The notes beneath the pieces were generated by a model, which saw only the letters and a program-made list of their open reading frames with translations, was not told the origin of the DNA and did not search any database. A DNA stretch of 64,000 nt from RUG695 sp050943135 (GTDB lineage: Bacteria; Planctomycetota; Planctomycetia; Pirellulales; Thermoguttaceae). This document shows positions 46,601 through 53,950 of the stretch, piece by piece. A program made the translations under genes and the position numbers. The stretch spans positions 1 through 64,000 of the forward strand of contig JBMNOP010000001.1 in the NCBI GenBank assembly GCA_050943135.1. Direction: 5' to 3'. Within the stretch, counting starts at the first letter, position 1; every line of letters begins with the position of its first letter.

Positions 46601-48082
46601 GCGATCGAAAGTTATCTTGATGCATACGGTTCGATTTTCGACATAGACGGCGACGGACATTTCAACGTTACGATCGACGGCGAACTCCTTTCGCGGTATC
46701 TTGCCGGGTTTACCGCCGACGAGCTGCTCTATGGCATCTCATTTACCTCGGCGGCGGTTCGTACCAGTTCTTTCGAAATTGAGACATACATCAAATCTTA
46801 CCTGACCGGCGTTGCCGAAGCCGAACCGACGACCGAGAACGCGCATACGATAACGGTGACCGGAGATGGCGAGGCCGTGGCGGGCGAGATGATTGCTCTG
46901 AACCTGACACACGCAATTACACCGACCGACAATCCTCTGACCGCGACGACTCTTTCATTGCGTCTTTATTACGATTCGGACTATTTCACGCTCGACACAT
47001 CGCTCCTCTCGTACTACACAACCGGTCTCGTCGGCCCGGCCGTTAATCCTTATGTCATCGGTGTCGATTCCTCAAACGAAGACGGCGATTTGGCAACCGA
47101 TTCCTGGATTCAGATTTCATGGAATCGTGAATCGGGCTGGGCCTGGAATTCCGCCCAGATCCATTCGCTTCTGAAAGCCGTCTTCAAGGTCAACGATGTC
47201 GCGGCCGATTCGGATTCTGAGCCGATCGTTTCGACCCTTCATATCACGTCGCACGACCGCACCGCCGGGTTCAAAATGGACGATGTCGATATTCCGCTTA
47301 TGGTCATCCCCACGCACTTCTCCGAGACCGACGCGCTTTGGCTTTTTGACATTGATGGAAGCGGTTCAGTCGATATCGCCACCGACGGCAACCTTCTGAT
47401 GCGGTATCTCATCTTCGGTAACGTGATGAGTGCCGACGGGCTTCTGGTCAACGGGGTCTCGACCCGTACCGAAGAGGAGATTCTTGAATATCTCAATATG
47501 TATCGGAAGGCCTTTGACATCGACGGTGACGGGATTGTCAAACTCGATACCGATGTTACTTACTTCATGAAGTTTTTCGCCGGCTATCGTGGTGACGGTT
47601 TGCAGATCGCCAACCCGTCGAAGAAGGCGATCCGGACGACCGGCGATGAGCTGGGTTCGTACATCAAACGGTTTATTCCTTCCGACCAGCGCGACGATCC
47701 GCCGACTGCGGCCGCGCTTCCGACGGCACTCGGTGCAGGAGCACCGCTCCTTATGGCGGCACTTCTGCCCGACGTGGGTGTTTCGGCTGCGGAATTGCCG
47801 CCCGAGAAATTCTCGGTCAATATTTCCAGCTCGATGACAGCAAAAGCCGTGGCACCGCAGCAAGTGGCGGTCACTTCGACTTCCGTCATTTCGGTCGTGC
47901 TTCCCAAGTCGGAAAAAGATGGACCGGCTCCTGAAGCGGCGGCCCGTCTCTGGGAAAAACCCCTTGAAGACGATTGGCTCCTTCCGGAACTTTCCATGCT
48001 TGACAAATCGGTCGAGTTCTTCCGACCGGCCGACGAGATCACATCGTTCGACTTCGACACCAACTGGTTCGCCCACTTCTGA
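40643..48082 (+). CDS. Large modular surface protein: beta-helices, FN3-like, cohesin-like and dockerin-like modules
   Basis: 2,479 residues. Residues 40-53 (LRIESLEDRLLLAV) are the planctomycetal extracellular motif. Beta-helix 1 spans about 100-545 and ends in VDLGAYEYDPS; three fibronectin-III-like modules follow (about 550-820). A CSLREA-type lead-in (TTSLREALYYAG) begins beta-helix 2 (about 840-1,300, ending VDIGAYEHG); a second lead-in (KISLREALAYAE) begins beta-helix 3 (about 1,315-1,650) of GGALYA repeats. The C-terminal third holds two cohesin-like modules (about 1,793-1,940 and 2,067-2,230), each followed by a dockerin-like pair of calcium loops: DVDGDGVVNTSTD/DIDGDGHFNVTID and DIDGSGSVDIATD/DIDGDGIVKLDTD. 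The final 150 residues are Ala/Pro-rich. Probably a cell-surface scaffold or adhesin, perhaps glycan-binding. It is divergently arranged with the 5,387-residue protein. Confidence 0.87.
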   Translation: MGKMFARINRLVKKQGVLNSSFGKVGIGKGEKRLLRNQRLRIESLEDRLLLAVTATDYENIRANYEEFALPSSKSDVNVIEIESNSLSIENLKEAITQAAATAEDDLIVLRTTVGNNILLFSSVDDAMTISIDSSAYGSLTIVAYGTNPLTIDAAGYSTLLTVDEGQVNFGNLTLRGGSSTGADQGVVYCGGGIRNVAGVLQLKEVTVTGNSATGSGDATTHAQGGGIWNGEAGEIYLYESAVTRNTVSARGAVLGGGVYNAGVFSISRSEVFGNTSIDSGGGIYNDETGVLTITDSTIVGNTAVNNSAAMSVYGGGIYNAGTANVGTTSVLENSIQSGRAFGAGVYNSGNLTFSDSEFFNNTLYTGSALIQRAGGGALYNAGVTNLYNCTVAGNLSKNSYTSTVSLTEQQQFLGSGIYNDKTLNVYNSIVALNAKNVNLSNSASGTSRGYYVLSPNTVWSTVDSEYEYIDSAPLFKINPTFNANGILINPGEADLMLTAYSQVIDRGNLGYVKGSTDLAGADRITGTRVDLGAYEYDPSFVLMLETPENFSVTAQSPSDLILTWKSVTNADYYVLRYSDDLIHWTEVEVRNISYEMTVTAPDSNWYFTIQACSDKAKYTPSKKSGIISIQPSTLEVPENLEAEAESASVITLAWTAVENADRYTLRYWTISKTNYTDITVSDTTYTLTKANGTLTYHFSVCAVDSQGHFKDSDFSDEVTLISGKLRTPTGVAAEVVAGENSIFLSWNVVENADSYQITWWSSRSAVKHYVQTADTFYTFTNLNRDYKYYFTVKAIGSSPYTDSENSTPEVGAGWSGLTVVTTLNDEFDLTNSTTSLREALYYAGSTIGGVPLPTTVTFDPDLGGGICLLSKSLGTIEIAKTVTIDASNLEDGFVVDGGSAVRVFTLTGSSSEIVIKNLTIQNGLATVETTGGALARGGGIYSTALSLTLEDCLVTDNSARASVLALEYGKATAYGGGIYAEGALILSNTTVSDNTALASTYTTSAAYRADAYGGGIYAPNLQMTHSIVAGNTAQSISNYTYAISKGGGIYGSGSVVNSLVVRNTAQADSLKQTSASQIYAMAFGGGFCQDSDLVITCSTVAKNSAWSTRSRNQAYYSYGGGVCAISADGTIRINNSIVLLNNTSYIGAIEPGSSMPTGDYEGYDICLYTGNGDILFGNNNITTYDNWSESCTGNIPVFYAYETETEEAMITVSYDGDEAIFTGEDAFQTFLDAFFANVYDSTASPESLDTEDYRLVGTAYWALDMGDVSLAVEADGTQIAYDLDGTDRVLGDSVDIGAYEHGSGQHHDKLTVTTTDDVIDPEDNKISLREALAYAEQLGGATVKFLSDLAGGQIILDASLGGLTVSSDITIDATNLLNDDGEPSLVVNGANLGHRIFTVESSATEVAVTGLILAYGSSDDSAGAIYSEAGALVLNAVRFMYNTSIGSGGALYALGGVSLSDCTFENNASDADGGALYAASRLTMTTTTFRANSAGSAGGALYVSDVAAIEDSVFNSNMATGTGGALYGTGTVTITDTAFTKNSATDGGAIGSSGSLSVYTSELRGNTAENNGGAFHLAGTTMLSYTIVSENRATVDGGGFYQDGASLTLINSQTDRNIAARGGGFFLAEGSLSTLCNVTLTANTADSADGLYIESDATANLYNTIAAINGNGEDAVAESGAELNAYAVLSGYTDWTNKSEGHWNEYDAHYQLFSNKLTDGVYTLSLTASQAIDQGVNAHAVDENGNELTEDVLGNTRIVRTKSSSPEAIVDLGVYECQSTDGRNIQQVYGKEDSITVLAGEEIAPAIEHQVIKLFNDSDATTLSLRIHFDSLYLLFDPSDPGLYLHTDMMGQGNFTVYSDTEDYDSDPTTDSYLLITWNNQNKLWGGAEITEIFSELRFKVSSALDTTQDSSTYIRFTAANITANFQFISAPIEICVDRVTFDVDGDGVVNTSTDVNLLLRYMAGKRGNNLTDNLIYDSSTRDAVAIESYLDAYGSIFDIDGDGHFNVTIDGELLSRYLAGFTADELLYGISFTSAAVRTSSFEIETYIKSYLTGVAEAEPTTENAHTITVTGDGEAVAGEMIALNLTHAITPTDNPLTATTLSLRLYYDSDYFTLDTSLLSYYTTGLVGPAVNPYVIGVDSSNEDGDLATDSWIQISWNRESGWAWNSAQIHSLLKAVFKVNDVAADSDSEPIVSTLHITSHDRTAGFKMDDVDIPLMVIPTHFSETDALWLFDIDGSGSVDIATDGNLLMRYLIFGNVMSADGLLVNGVSTRTEEEILEYLNMYRKAFDIDGDGIVKLDTDVTYFMKFFAGYRGDGLQIANPSKKAIRTTGDELGSYIKRFIPSDQRDDPPTAAALPTALGAGAPLLMAALLPDVGVSAAELPPEKFSVNISSSMTAKAVAPQQVAVTSTSVISVVLPKSEKDGPAPEAAARLWEKPLEDDWLLPELSMLDKSVEFFRPADEITSFDFDTNWFAHF
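46020..47600 (+). other. Duplicated cohesin-like/dockerin-like block
   Basis: Codes for residues about 1,793-2,320. Each half has a cohesin-like beta-sandwich (core ATTLSLRIHFDSLYLLF, or ATTLSLRLYYDSDYFTL, then a DSYLLITWNNQ- or DSWIQISWNRE-type strand) followed directly by two EF-hand-like dockerin loops, each with the DxDGxGxxxxxxD pattern and a hydrophobic 'LLxRYLxG' helix. Both partners of a potential cohesin-dockerin interaction lie on one polypeptide. Confidence 0.7.
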
Positions 48083-48111
48083 TGGACATCTGAAAAGCGC
48101 TGTATCCGTTC

Positions 48112-48166
48112 GATAAAAGAAACGTGCGCGAGGGGAATCGCCTTTCGGTTCGTTTCCCTTGCACGC
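48112..48166 (-). terminator. Terminator between convergent genes
   Basis: ACGTGC...AGGGGAA and TTTCCCT...GCACG form an interrupted stem; on the minus strand it is followed by TTTCTTTT. Likely ends the MBL-RND transcript and perhaps the surface-protein transcript in the other direction. Confidence 0.6.
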
Positions 48167-48201
48167 TTTCTCGATGGTTCGGTTTTTTGCCCTTGTCGGT
48201 G

Positions 48202-49041
48202 TTACATCAGCTTCTCGGTGAAAAAGTCATCTTGTTTCCGTCCGACGAGGCGCGAGACGATTACGTCGGGGTCATGGGGCCAGTAGATCGGTACCCCTTC
48301 TTCGAGTGCTCGGGCAAAGATTTTCGGTTTACGCAGACGTGTCTGAAGCATATGGGTATCGAAGGCTGATGTCCAGAGTTGTTTGGCGTGAAACCGGGTC
48401 GGCGCCAGTTCCCCGATAAAGAGGATCGGTCCTTGATCGGTCTGGAGGCGCGCGGCGGCGTGTCCCCGCGTATGGCCGCCGGTCACGAGCATCGTCAGCC
48501 CCGGAAGAATTTCTTCGTCATCCTCAAACGAACGGTTGAGTTTTTTATCGATCAAAGGTGTGAGGTTTTCTTGCGGATAGGCGTTCCGAAGCGCCGAGGC
48601 TGGCGAAACGGCTTCTCTCCACTCGATGCGTGAGGCCCAACAGCGTGCGTTCGGGAATGTGGGAAGAAGCGTTTCCTTTTCATCGTAGCGGGTGGCGCCC
48701 CCGGCATGATCGAAGTGCAGGTGTGTCAGAACCAAATCGGTAACATCTTCCGGTTGTACGCCTACCTTTGCCAAGGAATCGAGGATGGGATTTCCTTCTT
48801 CAAGCTCGTAGGAACGCCGCTCGCTTTTTTTCTGTTTCCCGCCGTAACCCGAGTCGATAAGGAGTACCTCTTTTCCCCGTCGCGCCAACAGACAGCGGCA
48901 CGGAATCCGAACCAGGTTTCGATGGTCGGCGCGGACGAGTTTTCCCCACATAGTTTTCGGGACAATCCCGAACAAGGTTCCGCCGTCGACCGACATCCAC
49001 CCTCCCGAAATTGTGGCCACCTTCCAGAATTGCGCGGTCAT
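48202..49041 (-). CDS. Metallo-beta-lactamase-fold hydrolase
   Basis: 279 residues from ATG 49041 (GAGAGG upstream); the frame is open five codons further to 49056. The fold signature THLHFDHAGG supplies the two-zinc HxHxDH site; a further ligand His lies in TGGHTRGHAAARL and the last in YWPHDPDVIV. The position that usually carries the zinc-bridging Asp ('GD' strand) reads FIGELAP, Glu in place of Asp. This is close to the group of quorum-quenching-lactonase-like and general MBL hydrolases; substrate unknown. It is 59 bases downstream of the RND transporter gene and probably co-transcribed with it. No signal peptide seen. Confidence 0.9.
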   Translation of the reverse strand: MTAQFWKVATISGGWMSVDGGTLFGIVPKTMWGKLVRADHRNLVRIPCRCLLARRGKEVLLIDSGYGGKQKKSERRSYELEEGNPILDSLAKVGVQPEDVTDLVLTHLHFDHAGGATRYDEKETLLPTFPNARCWASRIEWREAVSPASALRNAYPQENLTPLIDKKLNRSFEDDEEILPGLTMLVTGGHTRGHAAARLQTDQGPILFIGELAPTRFHAKQLWTSAFDTHMLQTRLRKPKIFARALEEGVPIYWPHDPDVIVSRLVGRKQDDFFTEKLM

Positions 49042-49100
49042 TCTTCTGCCTCTCATCCGGGCACTATCTGATCTTCCGATTCCCGGTCTTGCGATTCTTC

Positions 49101-51476
49101 TTATATTTTCTCCTTAGCCTGTTTCGGAATAAAGAGTTTTCCGAATGGCCCGGCCAATAGCGCCGGGAAGAGAACCAGATTGCCGTAAAGCGAGGTAAAG
49201 AGGAGTATTGCCATCACCCAGGCGAACCGGGCAATCGGCAAGAACTCGCTGGATGCGAACACAAGCATACCGCCGCCGCAAATGATCATTGTCTGCGACA
49301 TGGCCGTGGCACATTCGCGGTACCCGTATTGAATCGCTTCCAGTCGGGTAAGTCCGTCTCTCATTCCCCGTTTGAACCAGGTAACAAAATGGATTGTCCC
49401 GTCAACCGAAATACCGAGTGCAACACTGGCGGTCATCATCGTCCCCATGTCGATCGGTCGGGCGAGACTCGCCATCGCTCCGAAAATAACCACACTCGGG
49501 AAGATGTTTGGAATCATCGCGATCCCGCCGGCACGGATCCCACGCAAGAGAAAAACCAGGGCGATCAGGATCAGGGCAAATGCCGAAACATAACTGTTAC
49601 TCAAATCGCTCAACAGTTGTCGCTGTGCTTTATGTACCACGGGCACCCCGCCGGTAATCAGGGTGGTGACACCGTGGAGTCCGAACGATTCTTCCTTTTC
49701 GGCGATTGTTTTTTCGGCGATCGTCCTGAGCTTTTCGAGGAACGGTCCGTAGGCGACTCGTAACTTGGCGGGAACACGCAGACTGATGCGCCACCTCTGG
49801 GCCGAAGGCATATCGAGCCGTTCATCTTCGGAAAGAATGCGATCATCGTACAGACACCCTTCGCGAAGCAGGTCGAGCCGGCTGGCCACCACGTTATTAA
49901 ACGCACGGCGCGCGCCCGCGCTCCGCAGACCGGTCGATTCCTGATCAGGGAGCAGGGGCAGAAACGAGAGGGCCGAAAGGGACGAGTCGACCTCATCGGT
50001 TTGGCTCAAATTCCACTCAACTTCTTCGAGAAGGCGCAGAGCCGGAAGCGGGTCCCGTTCGGGATTCGACGCGTCGGGGATATTCAGTACCACTTCGACA
50101 GGGATCAGGCCGCCGATTCTGTCTTCCAGGTAATCATAATCGAGGAGAATGGGTGCATCTTTCGGAAACATGCCGTGGAAGGTGACGACCGTATCGAGGC
50201 GCGGCAGGTAGCACGCGAAAAAGACGAGCAGGAAAATATTCAGACAGGTCAGGGGTAGATGAAAGCGGATAACTCCCGTCGAGAATTTATTCCAAAACGC
50301 AATTTTACGCGCCTGCGGCACGACGCCTGCCTCGTTCTTTTTCAGCCACTTTTTGATCGGAAACTCTTCCAGGAAGAGTGCCGAGAAGAAGATAAAAAAG
50401 TTTGTGCCGATGATCATTGCGTTACTGGCAAAGACTCCGAAGTTTCGGATCGGAATCACTTGGCTGACACCCAGCGAAATCAGTCCCATTACGGTTGTCA
50501 GGCATGCCAGTCCGCATGGGAGGACACCCTTCTGTAGGGCACCGTACACCGCACCCTCTTGCCCGGATTTCTCCATACTGTCACGGTAGTAGTTCAGCAA
50601 GTGAAGGGTACCGGATATCGTCAGCACATAAAGGAGTGAGGCACTCAGAAGCGAGATCGAATCGGTATTAGCTCCCGCATAGTAAATAAGTGCGGCGCTC
50701 AATTCTTCGTTAAAGATGGCAACCATAAAGATCAGCAACACGGCACGCCATGATCGAAGAAGAAAATAGAGAATCAGAACGCAAACCCCCAGAAAGATCG
50801 GCATCAGCCGGGCTTGCGAGCGTTCGGTCGTCTCGTCGATCACGACACTGTCGAGACTTACTCCGGCGATGTGAATCTGATCGGTCGGAAGTCCGGTGAT
50901 TTCACGCGTTACCTGGCGAATCACCCGGATCGCGGCATGGTTGTCGCGAAACCCCTCTTCCGACAGGAATGCGACCAAACACCCTTGTCTGAAATCTTTT
51001 GAGATGATCCATCCTCTCATTCGGTCCTCGGCTTCTTCCCGTGAAAGGTTCAGCGGCGAGTCGGTCAGACGGTGAAGGATATCTCCCGTCGTCATGACCT
51101 TCCAGTAGTAAGGGCCCCCGGCGTCGGAATTGTTTTTTGCCTGAGCACCGCTTCGGGTATGGGTGTCTTGTGCTCGGAAATTTTCCGTCGCCAAAGGTTC
51201 GGGTTCCAAAAGACGTTGCGCGACCTGTTTGAGTTTCGGATCTTCGGGCGTACAGCCTTCCCAGCTGACCATAAGAAGTTCTCCTTCTCGGAAGTGGGCC
51301 AGGAACCAGTCGAGTTCCTGTGTTTCCCGGAATCCTGAAGGGAGCCAATCGATCACCCGGTTTTTCATATCTTTTCGTCCGAGGAAAGAGCCCCGTACAA
51401 TAAAGAGGAAAAGTACTGCCGTCAGCAGAAAGAAGAGCCAGCGGATTGGAGACGATGAAATTTCCTTATTTTTCAT
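49101..51476 (-). CDS. MMPL/RND-superfamily membrane transporter
   Basis: 791 residues with the RND plan: a transmembrane helix at residues 12-26, a large periplasmic loop, five helices (about 220-370), a helix near 400, a second periplasmic loop and a final helix bundle (about 625-785). The segment GISVDGTIHFVTWFKRGMRD in the second bundle is the MMPL-type motif carrying the acidic residue of the proton relay; the matching segment of the first bundle is SLLSASLLYVLTISGTLHLL. MMPL proteins export lipids or hydrophobic molecules using the proton gradient. The cargo is not evident. The gene lies between the sugar kinase/nucleotidyltransferase (210 bases) and the MBL hydrolase (59 bases). Confidence 0.88.
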   Translation of the reverse strand: MKNKEISSSPIRWLFFLLTAVLFLFIVRGSFLGRKDMKNRVIDWLPSGFRETQELDWFLAHFREGELLMVSWEGCTPEDPKLKQVAQRLLEPEPLATENFRAQDTHTRSGAQAKNNSDAGGPYYWKVMTTGDILHRLTDSPLNLSREEAEDRMRGWIISKDFRQGCLVAFLSEEGFRDNHAAIRVIRQVTREITGLPTDQIHIAGVSLDSVVIDETTERSQARLMPIFLGVCVLILYFLLRSWRAVLLIFMVAIFNEELSAALIYYAGANTDSISLLSASLLYVLTISGTLHLLNYYRDSMEKSGQEGAVYGALQKGVLPCGLACLTTVMGLISLGVSQVIPIRNFGVFASNAMIIGTNFFIFFSALFLEEFPIKKWLKKNEAGVVPQARKIAFWNKFSTGVIRFHLPLTCLNIFLLVFFACYLPRLDTVVTFHGMFPKDAPILLDYDYLEDRIGGLIPVEVVLNIPDASNPERDPLPALRLLEEVEWNLSQTDEVDSSLSALSFLPLLPDQESTGLRSAGARRAFNNVVASRLDLLREGCLYDDRILSEDERLDMPSAQRWRISLRVPAKLRVAYGPFLEKLRTIAEKTIAEKEESFGLHGVTTLITGGVPVVHKAQRQLLSDLSNSYVSAFALILIALVFLLRGIRAGGIAMIPNIFPSVVIFGAMASLARPIDMGTMMTASVALGISVDGTIHFVTWFKRGMRDGLTRLEAIQYGYRECATAMSQTMIICGGGMLVFASSEFLPIARFAWVMAILLFTSLYGNLVLFPALLAGPFGKLFIPKQAKEKI

Positions 51477-51685
51477 TTCAGATCTATCGGCGAACCGATG
51501 AAACAGAAAGAAGGGATAATGGCACCCTCGTTACAATGCTCATTTTCCTTCCGTTTGATTGATCATCCTTCTGTATTTTGGGTGGCTCGCTTCTTTCGAA
51601 AGACATTTCCGAGTCGGAAGGTGAGTGGGATTCGTTTTCGTTCCCGTCTGACGGGGGTGATTCGGTTTTCATTCGGTCGACGGCG

Positions 51686-53617
51686 TTATTTCAGCCAGCG
51701 ACGGAGAGTTTCGTGATAGGTGGTCGGCGTTCCCAAATCGAACGATTCTCCTTTCGGAACGAATCCCAGGAGCCCCTCTTTTCGGCGGATCGCATCGAGT
51801 GCGCCGGTCAAGTCGACTTCCCCTTTTGGTTCCGCGGCAAGCGACTTTTCCAATTCTTCGTAGAACGCTGTGGTCAGAATGTACTGTCCGAAGATCGCGT
51901 AGCAGGAATACTTCCCGTTTCCGCAGCGAACCGCCATCTCTCTACGGGCATACGCTGCACCCGGCTTTTCGGCGATCTTTGTCACGTTCAGTATCGTGCC
52001 GGCCTTGTCGAGCCAGTCCCCGGCCACCATACCGCACCTTTGGGCCTGTTTTGGCGAACATGGTTCGATTGCGATGGTTGTCTTTCCTGTTTTTTCGTAG
52101 GCGGCGATGAGCTGTTCGGCACACGGCACACCGTTTTTCGAACGGTAGATCGTATCTCCCAACAGCAGAAGGATCGGTTTGCCGTCGGCAAACGTACGCG
52201 CACGAAAAACCGCGTCGCCGAACCCGCGTCGGACCGACTGATAGGCGAACCGAAGGCGTTTGCCGATCTCCTCGATGCGCGCGGCTGTTTTGCGGGCTTC
52301 CGGCGAAAGTTTCTCGAGCAGTTCGGTCGACGTCGGCGCAAAGAATCGCTTGTAGACAGTCCGATCCTCCTCCGACGCGAGGACCAAACAGATCTCTTCG
52401 ATGCCGCTTTCGAGGAGCTCTTCCAAGAGAATCAGGATCGCCGGTTTTGCCAGCCCGTCTCGGTCAACGATCGGAAAGAACTCCTTCCGCACCCCACGCG
52501 AGGCGGGATAAAGGCGTGCGGCTACCCCCGCGACGGGGATCACGGCCTTCCTTATACTGCGGCTTGGCGTAAGCGTCAGCTTGTAGGGGCGCGTTCCGAG
52601 GGCGAGGAGTCGCTCTTTCAGTTCCCGTTGTGACGCGGCGTCTTTGGCCAGGAACTGAACCGCGCCGTCCCCGTGCGAACCGACTCCTTTTCCCCCCCAC
52701 GACAATCTTTGGACGATCGGGTCGTCAAGAACAGCGTGCAGGCGCGGCGACCGGAGTTCGTCGGGGGAATGGGGGGCAATCTTTTTATCGAAAAGCTTCT
52801 GGGACTTGGTCATCAGCGCGCCGAGCCGTCGCGCGTCACCGGTTCGAATGAACTCTATGGCCTTTTCGGTAATCCGGAGATTCTCGACGCCGAGTGCTTG
52901 GTGGAGCTCGCGGTCGGCCTTTGTCTCGGGGAACGGATAGGCACGTGAAAGGTCGCTCAGTATCTTTATCGTGTTCTTTCCGGCATTCAGATCGGCAAAG
53001 ACGAAGCGGAACTCCCCCCCCACCCGCAGGGGGGACGCCTCGACCCGATCGCCGTCGAATGTCATCAGAACCGGGCGAACTCCGAACGCGCACGCCTGAT
53101 CGAGCCGTCCGCAACGGGATGTCGTCCGCTCCTCGCCGCGAAACGCGGCTTCCATCTCTTCGGGAATTGTCATTTTGAGATGAAAGAGCTTGTTGAATGC
53201 TCGAACGATCAACACACAGATTGCAGCACTCGACGAGAGCCCTTTTTTCAGGGGGAGCGGCATGCCGGTCAGATGGATATCGACCCCGCCCACCCGATAA
53301 TGTTCGAGCATATACGAGGCAGTCCCAGCAGCATGAGCAAAAAATGTACCGCTTTGCGCGATCGTTTTCAACGCTCCGACGTCGAGCGGGGCATCAAAAT
53401 CGGTCCAGAAACGGGCAAGTTCCGGCGCACTCGACGTAACGCGGAATCGCTTCGAGGGAACGGCGTTTGCCGAGATTCCCTCTTCGATACCGGTCACGAT
53501 CGCCCGGCCCGGCTCAATGGCCGAGTTCATCAGCCGATACATTCCGGCCCAGTCGCTGTGTTCACCGAAAAGGCAGAGCCGTCCGGGAACAAAAAGTGAA
53601 ATCGATTCTTTCCGCAT
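51686..53617 (-). CDS. Bifunctional GHMP sugar kinase / nucleotidyltransferase
   Basis: 643 residues from ATG 53617 (the frame also opens from a TTG at 53650). The N-terminal half is a GHMP kinase of the galactokinase type: FVPGRLCLFGEHSDWAGMYR (sugar-binding GRxxLxGEHxD), MPLPLKKGLSSSAAICVLIV (ATP loop), and WGGKGVGSHGDGAVQFL (third motif). The C-terminal half begins around residue 355: RKAVIPVAGVAARLYPASRG, then VRKEFFPIVDRDGLAKPAI, the GalU-type nucleotidyltransferase signature. Together they could turn a free sugar into a sugar-1-phosphate and then an NDP-sugar, as in the reverse-order bifunctional Fkp enzyme; the substrate here cannot be assigned. The glycine-rich loop of the transferase (GVAARLYP) is slightly altered from GxGTR. 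Confidence 0.87.
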   Translation of the reverse strand: MRKESISLFVPGRLCLFGEHSDWAGMYRLMNSAIEPGRAIVTGIEEGISANAVPSKRFRVTSSAPELARFWTDFDAPLDVGALKTIAQSGTFFAHAAGTASYMLEHYRVGGVDIHLTGMPLPLKKGLSSSAAICVLIVRAFNKLFHLKMTIPEEMEAAFRGEERTTSRCGRLDQACAFGVRPVLMTFDGDRVEASPLRVGGEFRFVFADLNAGKNTIKILSDLSRAYPFPETKADRELHQALGVENLRITEKAIEFIRTGDARRLGALMTKSQKLFDKKIAPHSPDELRSPRLHAVLDDPIVQRLSWGGKGVGSHGDGAVQFLAKDAASQRELKERLLALGTRPYKLTLTPSRSIRKAVIPVAGVAARLYPASRGVRKEFFPIVDRDGLAKPAILILLEELLESGIEEICLVLASEEDRTVYKRFFAPTSTELLEKLSPEARKTAARIEEIGKRLRFAYQSVRRGFGDAVFRARTFADGKPILLLLGDTIYRSKNGVPCAEQLIAAYEKTGKTTIAIEPCSPKQAQRCGMVAGDWLDKAGTILNVTKIAEKPGAAYARREMAVRCGNGKYSCYAIFGQYILTTAFYEELEKSLAAEPKGEVDLTGALDAIRRKEGLLGFVPKGESFDLGTPTTYHETLRRWLK

Positions 53618-53950
53618 ATAACCATGCCGGAACGGCAATTTCCGGAACAATATTTTTTGCTTGCGGGGTATTTGCCTTTCGACGTCACCGAAAGGAACTT
53701 GTCCTCATTTTAGTCCGGGCCGCACTTTTTTTCCAGTCTCTTTGGTGCCGATTGGGCCGAAAATCCCTCTCCAATCGTCATAAAAATCGGGCCAGGCGGT
53801 CACGGTACCCCCATCGATGAAAAACAGGAAAAATGAGACAAAATGGGGAAAAAGCTTGTTTTTCCGTTGTGCCGTTGCTAGAATCCGGGATGGATTTTAT
53901 TATTTTCAATATTCCGTTTGCTCAAAAAACGTAACCCAGAAAGGATAGTC
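53618..53950. other. Divergent intergenic region, sugar kinase / DUF1080
   Basis: Contains the promoter of the plus-strand DUF1080 gene at 53875-53903. No further gene or motif. Confidence 0.4.
53875..53903 (+). promoter_or_regulatory. Promoter of the DUF1080 gene
   Basis: TTGCTA at 53875-53880 and TATTAT at 53898-53903 with a 17-base spacer, 47 bases before the start codon. Confidence 0.55.

Noticed and set aside
42587..46660. Minus-strand frames of about 380 codons inside the 2,479-residue gene
   Set aside because: Antisense shadows of the well-supported plus-strand modular protein.
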